From: Bacillota bacterium
GTDB lineage: Bacteria > Bacillota > UBA4882 > UBA10575
Length of the DNA stretch: 22,779 bases
Direction of reading: 5' to 3'
Assembly (NCBI GenBank): GCA_012521315.1
Contig: JAAYMP010000196.1
Coordinates: 1 to 22,779 of the forward strand
Under the pieces are notes generated by a model, which worked only from the letters and a program-made list of their open reading frames with translations, made no database searches and had not been told where the DNA came from. Of the stretch, positions 15,488-22,779 are shown piece by piece. Numbering within the stretch: position 1 is the first letter of the stretch; each line of letters begins with the position of its first letter. The translations under genes were made by a program, and so were the position numbers.

Positions 15488-15814
15488 GAGGTTCGTCCGT
15501 CAAAACTCGCCCCGCACTTTTTTCTTGCCTCCCCCACCCGCCGAAATCACCGCCGGCACAAAAGCACGTCAAACCCAAACTGCCCAGTCGATCCGGGATC
15601 CGTATCGCAGACGAGCCGACGAACCCGGGTCGTTTTGTCATTGCACCATGCGCCGCCAACCGGAAGTTCTTTCTTGACCGGGTGAAATGAAATATTGCAT
15701 CTTTGTTAAACCTCTTTTTCCGCCGGTTATCTTGATATAATATGGAAGAGTAATTTTGTCTCGGACGCCCAGTCAAAGCCGCGGCGATCGACTTAAGCAA
15801 GGAGGTATTTTCTT
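15488..15814. other. 327-base intergenic region before the decarboxylase beta gene
   Basis: No credible gene was found. Near the left end is the 3' half of the hairpin around the phasin-like stop codon. Around 15585-15630 there are CCCGGG- and GATCC-centred inverted repeats without a T run. The right third holds the promoter candidate at 15733-15741 and about 70 bases of leader before the TTG start. No known riboswitch was recognised. Confidence 0.5.
15733..15741 (+). promoter_or_regulatory. Extended -10 promoter of the decarboxylase beta gene
   Basis: TGATATAAT combines a TGn extension with a perfect TATAAT (15736-15741). The -35 region is poor, which is common for extended -10 promoters. 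It lies about 60 bases before the ribosome binding site at 15801-15805. Confidence 0.6.
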
Positions 15815-16927
15815 TTGGAAGTTTTAATCGCATCCTTCCAGGCGATGACGTGGAAATCACTGGTGATGTTTGTGATCGGCGGGATCTTAATTTACCTTGC
15901 CATCAAGAAAGACTACGAACCCCTGTTGTTACTGCCGATCGGCTTCGGGGCCATCCTGGCCAACATTCCCTTTTCTTCCGCCATCAGTGAAAACGGCTTC
16001 TTAACCATCCTTTATAAGGCAGGAATCCATACGGAACTGTTTCCGGTTTTGATCTTTATTGCCATCGGCGCCATGATCGATTTCGGGCCGCTCCTGCAGC
16101 AACCCTTCATGCTCTTCTTCGGAGCCGCCGCCCAGTTTGGCATCTTTATGACCGCCCTTTTGGCCCGCGGGTTGGGCTTTACCCTGAAAGAAGCGGTCTC
16201 CATCGGGATCATCGGCGCCGCCGACGGGCCGACCTCGATCTATGTGGCCAATCTCTTTGCCGGCAAGTTGCTCGGCCCCATCACCGTTGCCGCATACTCC
16301 TATATGTCGCTGGTCCCTTTGATCCAGCCGCCGGTGATTAAAGCCCTGACCACGCCGGAGGAGCGTCGGATCTCGATGGATCTTAATCTGCACAAGGTCT
16401 CGAAGACCACCCGGATCCTCTTTCCGATTGTCGTCACGATGGTCGCGGGCTTGATTGCCCCGATGAGCGTCGCGCTGGTCGGTTCCCTCATGTTCGGGAA
16501 CCTCATCCGGGAATGCGGTGTTCTGGACAGGCTCTCCAAAGCGGCCCAGAACGAACTCTCCAACCTGGTCACCCTTCTTCTCGGGATTACCATCGGTTCC
16601 ACCATGGTCGCCGAGGAGTTCTTGACCTGGAAAACCATCATGATTCTCCTGATGGGGCTTTTTGCCTTTATCTTTGATACGGCGGGCGGGGTTTTGTTCG
16701 CCAAATTCCTCAACCTGTTCCTCCCCCGGAAGATCAACCCGATGATCGGGGCGGCTGGAATCTCCGCTTTTCCCATGTCCGCCCGGGTGATTCAGAAGTT
16801 GGCCCAAAAGGAAAACCCCGGCAATTTCGTCCTCATGCAAGCCGTGGGGGCCAACGTCGCGGGGCAGGTCGGTTCCATTTTAGCCGCCGGCGTCCTCATC
16901 TACCTGGTCAGCGCCCTTGGATTATAG
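15815..16927 (+). CDS. Sodium ion-translocating decarboxylase, beta subunit (OadB/GcdB family)
   Basis: A 370-residue integral membrane protein. In the known complexes (oxaloacetate, glutaconyl-CoA or methylmalonyl-CoA decarboxylase) the beta subunit removes CO2 from carboxybiotin and exports Na+. Family motifs are intact: PIGFGAILANIPF (41-53), IAIGAMIDFGPLL with the key aspartate D89, IGIIGAADGPTSIY (130-143), and a C-terminal GAAGISAFPMSARVIQKLAQ plus GANVAGQVGS. The length is slightly below the usual 375-430. The start is the TTG at 15815, 9 bases after GGAGG. A 44-residue gamma-like gene follows after 19 bases. No alpha (carboxyltransferase) or biotin-carrier gene is nearby, so the substrate cannot be named. 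Confidence 0.93.
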   Translation: MEVLIASFQAMTWKSLVMFVIGGILIYLAIKKDYEPLLLLPIGFGAILANIPFSSAISENGFLTILYKAGIHTELFPVLIFIAIGAMIDFGPLLQQPFMLFFGAAAQFGIFMTALLARGLGFTLKEAVSIGIIGAADGPTSIYVANLFAGKLLGPITVAAYSYMSLVPLIQPPVIKALTTPEERRISMDLNLHKVSKTTRILFPIVVTMVAGLIAPMSVALVGSLMFGNLIRECGVLDRLSKAAQNELSNLVTLLLGITIGSTMVAEEFLTWKTIMILLMGLFAFIFDTAGGVLFAKFLNLFLPRKINPMIGAAGISAFPMSARVIQKLAQKENPGNFVLMQAVGANVAGQVGSILAAGVLIYLVSALGL

Positions 16928-16946
16928 TAATAAGGAGGTTTCGCCA

Positions 16947-17081
16947 ATGTCCGACAATATGGTCACCACATTACGCATCCTGCTGCAGAGCTTGGCCGGG
17001 ACCTTTTTCGGGATGGTCATTATTTACGCGGCCATTAAATTACTGGTCAAATACTTCCCGGAGGATAAAGAGGACAATTAG
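16947..17081 (+). CDS. 44-residue membrane protein, decarboxylase gamma-like
   Basis: ATG 16947 is 7 bases after GGAGG (16934-16938), and the frame closes with TAG at 17079-17081. The protein has a short polar N-terminus (MSDNMVTTLRILLQ), one membrane helix (LAGTFFGMVIIYAAIKLL) and an acidic C-terminus (KYFPEDKEDN). This layout matches a shortened OAD-gamma subunit, which anchors and stabilises the decarboxylase complex. It lacks the usual longer cytoplasmic tail. Translation right after the beta-subunit gene, within the same terminator-bounded unit, supports a partnership. The assignment is by context and topology, not by clear sequence identity. Confidence 0.7.
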   Translation: MSDNMVTTLRILLQSLAGTFFGMVIIYAAIKLLVKYFPEDKEDN

Positions 17082-17122
17082 GGTCCAAACCCAACTCTGT
17101 GCAGGAAATAATCAGTCTGAAC

Positions 17123-17151
17123 GCCCCTTTCTCACAAGAGGGGCTTTTTTT
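17123..17151 (+). terminator. Terminator after the decarboxylase beta/gamma-like pair
   Basis: GCCCCTTT (17123-17130) pairs with AGAGGGGC (17137-17144), closed by a 6-base loop and followed by T7 (17145-17151). Confidence 0.9.
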
Positions 17152-17384
17152 GTTCCCACTTTCGTCTTTTCCCGGAATACAGTGTTTTTTTCGAATTGCT
17201 TTTTGGCGAGGGAAAGCATATGCTTGGATCAAGGAATTACCACTTCCAAGATGGTCGCTGGTGGTTCTTGCGACGAAAACAAAGGGGGGGTTTTTATTTT
17301 AGGACCTGGTAGTTAACGGTAGCCGTCCTGCTTTTTCCCGCATCCCGACGACCGTCGGACTAAATAAATTTGGGAGATGAAACC

Positions 17385-18182
17385 ATGAGGAGGCTACCTC
17401 CGCACAAACGGGATACCGTCCAGTCGCTCCTGAGCGATACCCCCGAAAATTGTTCGGCGCTTTTCTTGCTCAACTCGAAACGGAGCGAAGTCTTGGTCGA
17501 CCAGGAAGACAGTCCTAAGTTCTTTGCCATTGCTTATCCACCCACCAATCCGCCCATCTATTTTCTCTATGGGGCTACTGACCAGTTGATTAGCGGTAAA
17601 CGCTTTTTACGCCAGCTAAAACAGCCCGCCGACCTAGTCGTTCCCCAGTCGCTGTTACCCCTCGTCAAGCGGTACTGGTCGGTCCTTTTCGCCGTACCGA
17701 TTCTGTTTTTGGCCGCCCCCGCCGAGTGGCAGCCGCCGCAAACGGCCGACTTGCGGGTCCGCTTCTTGCAACGACAAGATGCCGGCCTTCTCCAGCGAGC
17801 TTTTGCCGCCGAGGATTGGCTGTGGGAATACTTCCCCTCGGTGGAAGACCTTCTGACCCAAGGACAGGTGGCGGCGGCCTTCATCGACGGCGAGCTGGCC
17901 TCGGTGGCGTCCACCTTGACCTTCACCACCCGCTATTGCGAATTGGGCGTCGCGACCCGCCCCGAATTCCGGGGCCGCGGGTTGGCGCTGGAATGTGCCC
18001 GCGCTTTAAGCCGGAGCCAGTTCGAGCAGTTCGGCCGGCGTCCTTGCTGGCGAACCCAGCTTGGCAATATCGGTTCCTGGAAAACCGCCCACCGGCTGGG
18101 ACTGGTCGAAACGCCCCTGCCCGAGGAGTTTGTTTTCCTGTCCAACTACAAACACTTAGCCGCAACCGGCGTGTTCCCCTAA
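17385..18182 (+). CDS. GNAT family N-acetyltransferase
   Basis: A 265-residue acetyl-CoA-dependent transferase of unknown substrate. The C-terminal GNAT domain (about 120-255) shows the acetyl-CoA loop in LGVATRPEFRGRGLALECAR (R/Q-x-x-G-x-G/A pattern, RGRGLA near 196-201) and the helix NIGSWKTAHRLGL (228-240). The N-terminal 115 residues form a separate region without recognised motifs. This two-part layout and length fit the Firmicutes GNAT_acetyltran type (PF12746-like). The start is ATG 17385, 8 bases after GGGAG. A TTG at 17370 is in frame but lies before that site. The 233 bases upstream contain a short inverted repeat CCGAC-GACC-GTCGG (17345-17358) and no clear promoter. Confidence 0.85.
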   Translation: MRRLPPHKRDTVQSLLSDTPENCSALFLLNSKRSEVLVDQEDSPKFFAIAYPPTNPPIYFLYGATDQLISGKRFLRQLKQPADLVVPQSLLPLVKRYWSVLFAVPILFLAAPAEWQPPQTADLRVRFLQRQDAGLLQRAFAAEDWLWEYFPSVEDLLTQGQVAAAFIDGELASVASTLTFTTRYCELGVATRPEFRGRGLALECARALSRSQFEQFGRRPCWRTQLGNIGSWKTAHRLGLVETPLPEEFVFLSNYKHLAATGVFP

Positions 18183-18218
18183 GACCGCCGTTGCGTTGCC
18201 AAGCGAAGCAAAAAGCGA

Positions 18219-18249
18219 AAGAGGCTACGAGTCAAGCTCGTAGCCTCTT
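18219..18249. terminator. Bidirectional terminator between the GNAT gene and aroQ
   Basis: A perfect 13-base-pair stem, AAGAGGCTACGAG (18219-18231) and CTCGTAGCCTCTT (18237-18249), has a 5-base loop. T-rich sequence follows on the plus side (to about 18263) and a TTTTT run on the minus side (18215-18210 region). The aroQ stop codon TAA (18250-18248) overlaps the stem. Confidence 0.88.
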
Positions 18250-18706
18250 ATCTTTCTTCTTTTGTTTCCACCCGGATCAGCTTAACCAAAGCCCGCAAAC
18301 CCCACAGATAGCTGTCTGCGCCGAACCCGCAGATCAGACCGGCGGCAACCGGCGCCGTCAGGGACCGGTGGCGAAAGGACTCCCGGGCATGGATATTGGT
18401 CAGGTGTACTTCGACCACCGGCAGGGCGACCGCCGCCAACGCGTCCCGCAGGGCAACGCTGGTATGGGTATAAGCGGCCGGGTTGATCAAGATGCCCTGT
18501 TCGACCCCGCGGGCCTGGTGGATCCGGTCGATCAAAGCGCCCTCGTGGTTGGACTGGAAGATCACCAGCTCCACCCGGAGTTCTTCCGCCAGTTGCCGGA
18601 GCTTTTCGTTAATTGTTTCCAGTGTAACCCCACCGTAAACCTGGGGTTCCCGTTCCCCCAGCAGGTTCAGGTTCGGGCCGTGCAACACCAAGATCTTAAT
18701 CGCCAT
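18248..18706 (-). CDS. aroQ: 3-dehydroquinate dehydratase, type II
   Basis: Dehydrates 3-dehydroquinate to 3-dehydroshikimate, the third step of the shikimate pathway. At 152 residues it has the normal type II size (a dodecameric flavodoxin-like fold). Active-site elements are present: HGPNLNLLGERE (R19), the lid tyrosine Y24 in PQVYG, NPAAYTHTS (75-83), and EVHLTNIHARE with H101. The start is ATG 18706, directly after GAGGAGGG. It begins 16 bases after aroB stops and is the last gene of the aro run, ending in a bidirectional terminator. Confidence 0.97.
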   Translation of the reverse strand: MAIKILVLHGPNLNLLGEREPQVYGGVTLETINEKLRQLAEELRVELVIFQSNHEGALIDRIHQARGVEQGILINPAAYTHTSVALRDALAAVALPVVEVHLTNIHARESFRHRSLTAPVAAGLICGFGADSYLWGLRALVKLIRVETKEER

Positions 18707-18722
18707 CCCTCCTCTATACCGT

Positions 18723-19826
18723 TTATACCGCGCCCATCCGGCGTAAGACCGCCAAGATCACTTCCGGCGGCACATCGTCCTTCACCACCGCCTCACCGAT
18801 GCGCGGACTTAAAACCAGGCGGGGGCGGCCGTCCTTGACCTTCTTATCCCAAGCCATCCTGGCCAAGAGCTGTTCCGCCGGGATTCCCGGGATGGTCGCC
18901 GGCAGATCATAAAGGGCCAAGACTTCAAGGGTGGCCCGGCTCAGCTCCGGCGTCGCCAGTCCCTGCGCCACACTGATCGCCGCCGCCGCCGCCATCCCAA
19001 TCGCCACCGCTTCCCCGTGCCGGTAAACCGTGTAACCGGTCACGGCCTCCAAGGCATGGCCGATGGTATGTCCATAGTTGAGAATCGCCCGGCGTCCTCT
19101 TTCCCGGACATCCTCCGTCACTACTTGTGCCTTAAAGGCACAGGCCCGGGCAATAATCTCCATTAAGGCTTCGGGCGCGCGCCGGCGCACCGCTGCGCTG
19201 TGCTCCCGGAGAAAGGCGTCAAGGGTTGAATCGCCGATCAGGCCTACTTTGATGATCTCGGCCAGGCCCGTTTTGAACTCCCGCTCGTTCAGGGTGGTCA
19301 GGGCGTCCAGATCGCTAAGGACCACCGAGGGTTGGTAAAAGGAACCAACCAGGTTCTTGCCTTCCCGGTGGTTAACGGCCACCTTGCCACCGATCGAACT
19401 GTCCACCTGGGCCAACAGGCTCGTCGGCACCTGCACCAGGCGCACGCCGCGGAGGTAAGTGGCGGCGGCAAAGCCCGCCAGATCGCCGATCACCCCGCCG
19501 CCCAAAGCCAGAATCATCGAATCCCTTTCCAAACAACCGGCTGCTGCGGCATCGTAGACCCTGGTCAACTGGTCAAGACACTTATAGACCTCTCCATCGG
19601 GAATGGTCACCGTCTGGACGTCAAAACCGGCGGCGGCCAAGGCTTTCACCATCACGCCCAGATACAGGGCGCCAACGGTCGGGTTCGTCACCACCAGGAC
19701 CTTTCCGGCCAGCCCTACTTCCCGGAGGATGGCCCCGGCCCGGGCCAGCAACCCGCTGCCCAGGTACAGGGGATAGGTATCCGTTTCGGCCTTGATCTCC
19801 ATCCGCTTAAACATTGTCCACTTCAT
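18723..19826 (-). CDS. aroB: 3-dehydroquinate synthase
   Basis: Converts DAHP to 3-dehydroquinate using NAD+ and a divalent metal, the second shikimate step. About 367 residues, with the expected motifs: YLGSGLL near the N-terminus, DGEVYKCLDQL, ALGGGVIGDLAGFAA, PTSLLAQVDSSIGGK, and the metal-binding NYGHTIGHALE. The start is uncertain. GGGAGGAGG (19835-19827) abuts ATG 19826, and ATG 19814 lies 12 bases after it. ATG 19802 fits homologous N-termini best but is far from the site. GTG 19859 would overlap aroK. The gene lies in the aroC-aroK-aroB-aroQ run and is surely co-transcribed. Confidence 0.96.
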   Translation of the reverse strand: MKWTMFKRMEIKAETDTYPLYLGSGLLARAGAILREVGLAGKVLVVTNPTVGALYLGVMVKALAAAGFDVQTVTIPDGEVYKCLDQLTRVYDAAAAGCLERDSMILALGGGVIGDLAGFAAATYLRGVRLVQVPTSLLAQVDSSIGGKVAVNHREGKNLVGSFYQPSVVLSDLDALTTLNEREFKTGLAEIIKVGLIGDSTLDAFLREHSAAVRRRAPEALMEIIARACAFKAQVVTEDVRERGRRAILNYGHTIGHALEAVTGYTVYRHGEAVAIGMAAAAAISVAQGLATPELSRATLEVLALYDLPATIPGIPAEQLLARMAWDKKVKDGRPRLVLSPRIGEAVVKDDVPPEVILAVLRRMGAV

Positions 19827-19848
19827 CCTCCTCCCGACCGCAGTCGGC

Positions 19849-20391
19849 TCATCCGCCACCGATCCCCCACCGCCACACCAGGCTTATAATCTCCGCCGCC
19901 ACCTGCCGGGGGGTTCGTCCGTCGGTGTTGACCACTTCATCCGCTTCGCCGTAATACTTTTCCCGTTCGCGGAGGAGTTTCGCCAGGACGACCACCGCGT
20001 CTTGCCCGGTTAGTAAGGGGCGCTCCGCGCTGCGCTGGACACGGCCGCCCAATACCTCCGGGGAGGTTTTTAAATAAAGAACAAGACCAAGCGCCTGCAA
20101 AAAACGGCGGTTCTCTTCATCCAAAACCGCGCCGCCACCGGTCGCCACAACCGCCTGTGTTTTCCCGGCCAAGCCCCGGATGACTTCTTTTTCGACCCGC
20201 CGAAAGAAGGGTTCTCCTTTCTCCTGGAAGAGGGCCGGGATCGAATGGCCGGTGGCCTCCTCGATCAACCGGTCGGTATCAAAAAAAGCCCAACCCAGTT
20301 CGGCCGCGACCATCCGGCCAACCGTCGTTTTGCCACAGCCCATCAGCCCGGTTAAGATCAGATTTGGCTTAACTGTCTTCCGGTCCCGCAT
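19849..20391 (-). CDS. aroK: Shikimate kinase
   Basis: Phosphorylates shikimate at the 3-hydroxyl with ATP. The 180-residue P-loop kinase shows Walker A GLMGCGKT (15-22), the shikimate-binding FDTDRLIEE (37-45), FRRVE (63-67), TGGGAVL (84-90) and the lid RPLLTG. It overlaps the end of aroC by 23 bases. The ATG at 20391 has GGAGG 6 bases upstream, inside aroC, so translation is coupled. It follows the pilQ-aroK-aroB arrangement seen in many bacteria, here with aroC and comFB between the secretin-like gene and aroK. Confidence 0.96.
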   Translation of the reverse strand: MRDRKTVKPNLILTGLMGCGKTTVGRMVAAELGWAFFDTDRLIEEATGHSIPALFQEKGEPFFRRVEKEVIRGLAGKTQAVVATGGGAVLDEENRRFLQALGLVLYLKTSPEVLGGRVQRSAERPLLTGQDAVVVLAKLLREREKYYGEADEVVNTDGRTPRQVAAEIISLVWRWGIGGG

Positions 20392-21577
20392 CCAATCCCT
20401 CCCGGAAGAAACGGTAAGCCCGCTTAAGCTCAGGAAGGGTATCCCCCCCGAACTTCTCCTGCAAAGCCACTGCGAGCACCCAGGCGACCATCGCTTCGGC
20501 CACTACCCCGGCTGCCGGCACGGCGGTCAGGTCCGAACGCTCGGCCCCGGCGGTCCGGGGCTGTCTGGTCTTGAGGTCAACCGAGGGCAACCCCTGGTAC
20601 AAGGTGGGGATGGGCTTCATGGCGGCCCGCAGAATCAACGGTTCCCCGTTGGTAATGCCACCCTCAATCCCCCCGGCCCGGTTGCTCGCCCGCTGCCAAC
20701 CGGTCTCCGCCGTGTAGCCAATCGGGTCATGCATCCGGGAACCGATCAGCTCGGCTCCTTTGAAGCCGGCCCCAATCTCCACGCCTTTGATCCCCGGGAT
20801 CCCCATCACCGCCTGGGCCAGTTGCCCATCGATCCGGCGGTCCCAGTGGACATGGGAGCCCAATCCTGGCGGGACACCGGTAGCGTAGACCACAAAAATT
20901 CCCCCCAGGGTCTCCTTGTTTTCCCGGGCGGCCTCAATTACTGCCATCATCGCCTGCTCCAAACGGGGATTGACGGTGCGAACCGGCGACTGGTCCACCC
21001 GATCCTGCTCCGCTGGGGTCAAAGGTTCCCGGTAATCCTCCCCCACCCCGCCGAGGTTGGTCACATAACTGCCGATGAAGATCCCGAACTCGGCCAGTAA
21101 AAGCTTGGCGAAGGCGCCGACCCCCACCCGTGCCGCCGTCTCCCGGGCGCTCGCCCGCTCAATAATATTGCGCAGGTCGGTATAGCCGTACTTGAAAGCC
21201 CCGCTCAGATCGGCATGACCTGGACGGGGCGTGGTTACGACAGTCGAGACCTGGTCAAGGAGCGGATCGGCCGCCACGTTCACCGTGGCCGCCTCCGGCG
21301 GGGCAAAGGGGGCCATCACCCCTGACCAGCGGGGCCAATCCCGGTTGCTAATCCGCAAACAGATCGGACTCCCGATGGTCTCCCCGGACCGGACTCCCGA
21401 TAGGATCTCCACCTGGTCACGTTCAATTTTCATCCGCCCGCCGCGACCAAAACCCAGTTGGCGCCGGGCCAATTCCCGGTCGATGGCCTCCGGCGCCACC
21501 GGAACCTTGGCGGGAAACCCTTCAATGATTGCCACCAAGGCCGGCCCGTGGGATTCGCCAGCCGTCAAAAAACGCAT
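20369..21577 (-). CDS. aroC: Chorismate synthase
   Basis: Makes chorismate from EPSP using reduced FMN, the final shared step to aromatic amino acids and folate. The 402-residue protein begins with the canonical MRFLTAGESHGPAL. It also carries GFGRGGRMKIE, RPGHADLSGAFKYG, and the family signature region ERASARETAARV. The start is the second ATG (21577), because GGAGG (21588-21584) directly abuts the first ATG at 21583 and is 6 bases from the second. It overlaps aroK at its 3' end and begins 29 bases after comFB. aroA (EPSP synthase) and aroE are not in the window. Confidence 0.97.
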   Translation of the reverse strand: MRFLTAGESHGPALVAIIEGFPAKVPVAPEAIDRELARRQLGFGRGGRMKIERDQVEILSGVRSGETIGSPICLRISNRDWPRWSGVMAPFAPPEAATVNVAADPLLDQVSTVVTTPRPGHADLSGAFKYGYTDLRNIIERASARETAARVGVGAFAKLLLAEFGIFIGSYVTNLGGVGEDYREPLTPAEQDRVDQSPVRTVNPRLEQAMMAVIEAARENKETLGGIFVVYATGVPPGLGSHVHWDRRIDGQLAQAVMGIPGIKGVEIGAGFKGAELIGSRMHDPIGYTAETGWQRASNRAGGIEGGITNGEPLILRAAMKPIPTLYQGLPSVDLKTRQPRTAGAERSDLTAVPAAGVVAEAMVAWVLAVALQEKFGGDTLPELKRAYRFFREGLDAGPEDS

Positions 21578-21606
21578 CTTCATCCTCCGTTACTCACCCG
21601 TACCGG

Positions 21607-21891
21607 TTATTTTTTCGTCAATTTGAGCGGCCCGTCATGGCGGGGGTTGACCGCCACCTGCTCGAGGGCTTGCATTACGGCCAGCAAGGCGTCGGTCCGT
21701 ACTTGGCGGTCACTCTGCTCGACCCGGGCAAAGATCTCTCCGACCGGGCTGGAGGCATACCTTCCTTTGATTTTACTCAAGGCAAGCAAAATCACATCCT
21801 GTCGGCACTTTTGGCAACGACAAAAACTGGGATTAGCCTGCAGGGCTTTGTCCAAGGCCTCAAGGACTACATCTTCCCTAAAGTTCTTCAT
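21607..21891 (-). CDS. ComFB family late competence protein
   Basis: A 94-residue protein of the ComFB family, whose precise role in competence is unknown. Recent work on cyanobacteria links ComFB-like proteins to c-di-nucleotide binding, but that is family knowledge, not visible here. The conserved cysteine cluster CRCQKCRQDV (C-x-C-x-x-C) is followed by ILLALSKIKGRY and a C-terminal helix ending LAVMQALEQV, the family pattern. The start is ATG 21891, with AAGGGGA 5 bases and GAGGAGG 12 bases upstream. It lies 17 bases after the secretin-LysM gene, which fits a link with pilus or DNA-uptake machinery. Confidence 0.88.
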   Translation of the reverse strand: MKNFREDVVLEALDKALQANPSFCRCQKCRQDVILLALSKIKGRYASSPVGEIFARVEQSDRQVRTDALLAVMQALEQVAVNPRHDGPLKLTKK

Positions 21892-21908
21892 CCCATTCCC
21901 CTTCCTCC

Positions 21909-22779
21909 TCAATAGTTATCGTTTACCACCTTGTCAATGGGAACCGGCAGAATGATGATCTGATCCGTTTGGAGCGTGGTCACATCGGTAATGCTGTTGA
22001 TCTCCATCAGCAAGTCAACAGAAACCCCGTAACGCTGGGCAATCCGCCAGAGGGTCTCTTTCGGTTGCAGTTGGTAAAGGTGGTTGGCCGGAATCGGGAT
22101 CCGGATCGTTTGTCCCACCCGGAGCAACCCCGAAGCCGGGAGGTCGTTTTCGCGGAGAATCGCAGCCGGATCCACCCCGTACTTGCGCCCGATTGAATAG
22201 ACGGTATCGCCGCTGACGACCCGGTACGCCACCTGCAGGGCAACGGGGGGCTGTTCTTTGCCGCTGGCGGTCCCCGCCGTCGGCGCCGGCGCCACCGGTG
22301 TTACCGGTGCGGACGGCGTTCCCGGTTGGGGCGCAGTCGGTCCCATGGACTCGCTACTGGACGGTTTCGGCTGCTCAAAACCGACTACTTCCGCCAGGAT
22401 CTGGGGTGTCGGCGGGGGTACCGGGGTTGCCGTCACCGCCGCCGGTTGGTCATGGCTTAAGATCTCAATATGAATTATCTCCGCACCGGAACCGGGCCCC
22501 GCCGCAGCGGCGGCGCCGGCCACACCGGTATTTGCGGGGGTTTTCCCTTCCGGAAGGGGAGTAAGGAACAAACAAACGGTCTTTGTTTTCGATGGTCCCT
22601 CTTGTCCCGGGGTCAGCAACAAGGCGGAGGCCGCCTGCCCGGTAAAGGTCAAGCCCGACAGCACACAAGTCTCTCCCGGTCCCAAGGTCTGTTGGGCAAT
22701 AATCTGTTTGTTTTCGATCTGCGGCACGCGGCGGCCGTCCGCCGTTTCGATCCAGCCGCCGATCCCGCTCACCGTCAGG
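21909..22779 (-). CDS. Secretin-like C-terminus fused to two LysM domains (5' end outside window)
   Basis: Partial: the frame is open to the window edge and has no credible start (GTG 22772 has no ribosome binding site). Residues are counted from that codon. Residues 1-72 resemble the end of a PilQ/GspD-type secretin: a strand-rich SGIGGWIET, PQIENKQI (like PVINTRSV), GPGETCVLSGL (like KDGQTLVIGGL), then KTVCLFLTP (like KTELVILLTP). The usual VPxLxxIPxLGxLF segment is missing. A Pro/Ala/Thr-rich linker follows (about 75-180), then LysM domains at about 183-226 and 232-276. LysM binds peptidoglycan. The comFB and aroC/aroK/aroB neighbours match pilQ-aroKB synteny, so a type IV pilus or DNA-uptake secretin is likely. 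LysM is certain by pattern; the secretin call is an inference. Confidence 0.75.
   Translation of the reverse strand, partial: LTVSGIGGWIETADGRRVPQIENKQIIAQQTLGPGETCVLSGLTFTGQAASALLLTPGQEGPSKTKTVCLFLTPLPEGKTPANTGVAGAAAAAGPGSGAEIIHIEILSHDQPAAVTATPVPPPTPQILAEVVGFEQPKPSSSESMGPTAPQPGTPSAPVTPVAPAPTAGTASGKEQPPVALQVAYRVVSGDTVYSIGRKYGVDPAAILRENDLPASGLLRVGQTIRIPIPANHLYQLQPKETLWRIAQRYGVSVDLLMEINSITDVTTLQTDQIIILPVPIDKVVNDNY

Noticed and set aside
15585..15635. GATCC and CCCGGG inverted repeats in the phasin-decarboxylase gap
   Set aside because: Short, imperfect and not followed by a T run. Not enough to call a terminator, operator or riboswitch.
16001..16840. Minus-strand 279-codon open frame
   Set aside because: Lies opposite the clear decarboxylase beta gene. 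Its product is low-complexity and charged (Asp/Gly/Arg-rich), the usual mirror image of a membrane-protein gene.
17152..17384. Possible riboswitch or attenuator before the GNAT gene
   Set aside because: Only a 5-base-pair inverted repeat (17345-17358) and a G7/T5 run were seen. No known leader motif matches.
17726..18838. Plus-strand 370-codon open frame
   Set aside because: Runs out of frame through the GNAT gene, across the terminator and antisense through aroQ. It is Pro/Arg-rich, with no ribosome binding site.
20180..21100. Plus-strand 306-codon open frame
   Set aside because: Antisense to aroK and aroC, both unmistakable. No family resemblance.

Overview
The window is a gene-dense, GC-rich stretch of a bacterial chromosome, most likely from a spore-former-type Firmicute (Bacillota). 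The evidence is an AbrB regulator, two T-box leaders, strong GGAGG ribosome binding sites with frequent TTG starts, a YabE-type 3D-domain protein, a ComFB protein, and a gene order close to the Bacillus rsmI-abrB-metS-tatD-yabE-ksgA cluster. The partial gene at the right edge looks like the tail of a secretin, an outer-membrane channel. That would point to a diderm Firmicute lineage, but this is inference. No rRNA, tRNA, CRISPR array, insertion sequence or prophage was seen.

Layout. 1-7.5 kb, minus strand: a metG operon behind a methionine T-box, continuing through tatD, a TatD-associated radical SAM gene, a yabE-like gene, a receiver/degenerate-GGDEF regulator, rsmA(ksgA) and a YkuK-like gene. 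A strong promoter at 27-55 then fires leftward out of the window. 7.6-7.9 kb: abrB, divergent from metG. 8.0-11.6 kb, minus strand: rsmI, a small membrane protein and a 703-residue secreted beta-propeller-like protein. 11.7-13.2 kb: tyrS with a tyrosine T-box. 13.3-15.0 kb, minus strand: a tandem-GGDEF protein and a small membrane protein. 15.2-18.2 kb, plus strand: a phasin-like coiled-coil protein, a Na+-translocating decarboxylase beta subunit with a 44-residue gamma-like partner, and a GNAT acetyltransferase. 18.2-22.8 kb, minus strand: a tight run of a secretin-LysM protein (partial), comFB, aroC, aroK, aroB and aroQ, ending at a bidirectional terminator.

How the genes work together. aroB, aroQ, aroK and aroC cover four steps of chorismate synthesis. 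Their position directly downstream of a secretin-like gene matches the pilQ-aroK-aroB arrangement known from many bacteria. The two aminoacyl-tRNA synthetases are each controlled by uncharged cognate tRNA. rsmA and rsmI modify 16S rRNA. Most of the window is housekeeping. The less ordinary items are the secretin-LysM fusion, the tandem-GGDEF protein whose reading frame starts before any normal start codon, the orphan decarboxylase beta/gamma pair, the secreted propeller-like protein, and the regulator sitting where ribonuclease M5 is usually encoded.
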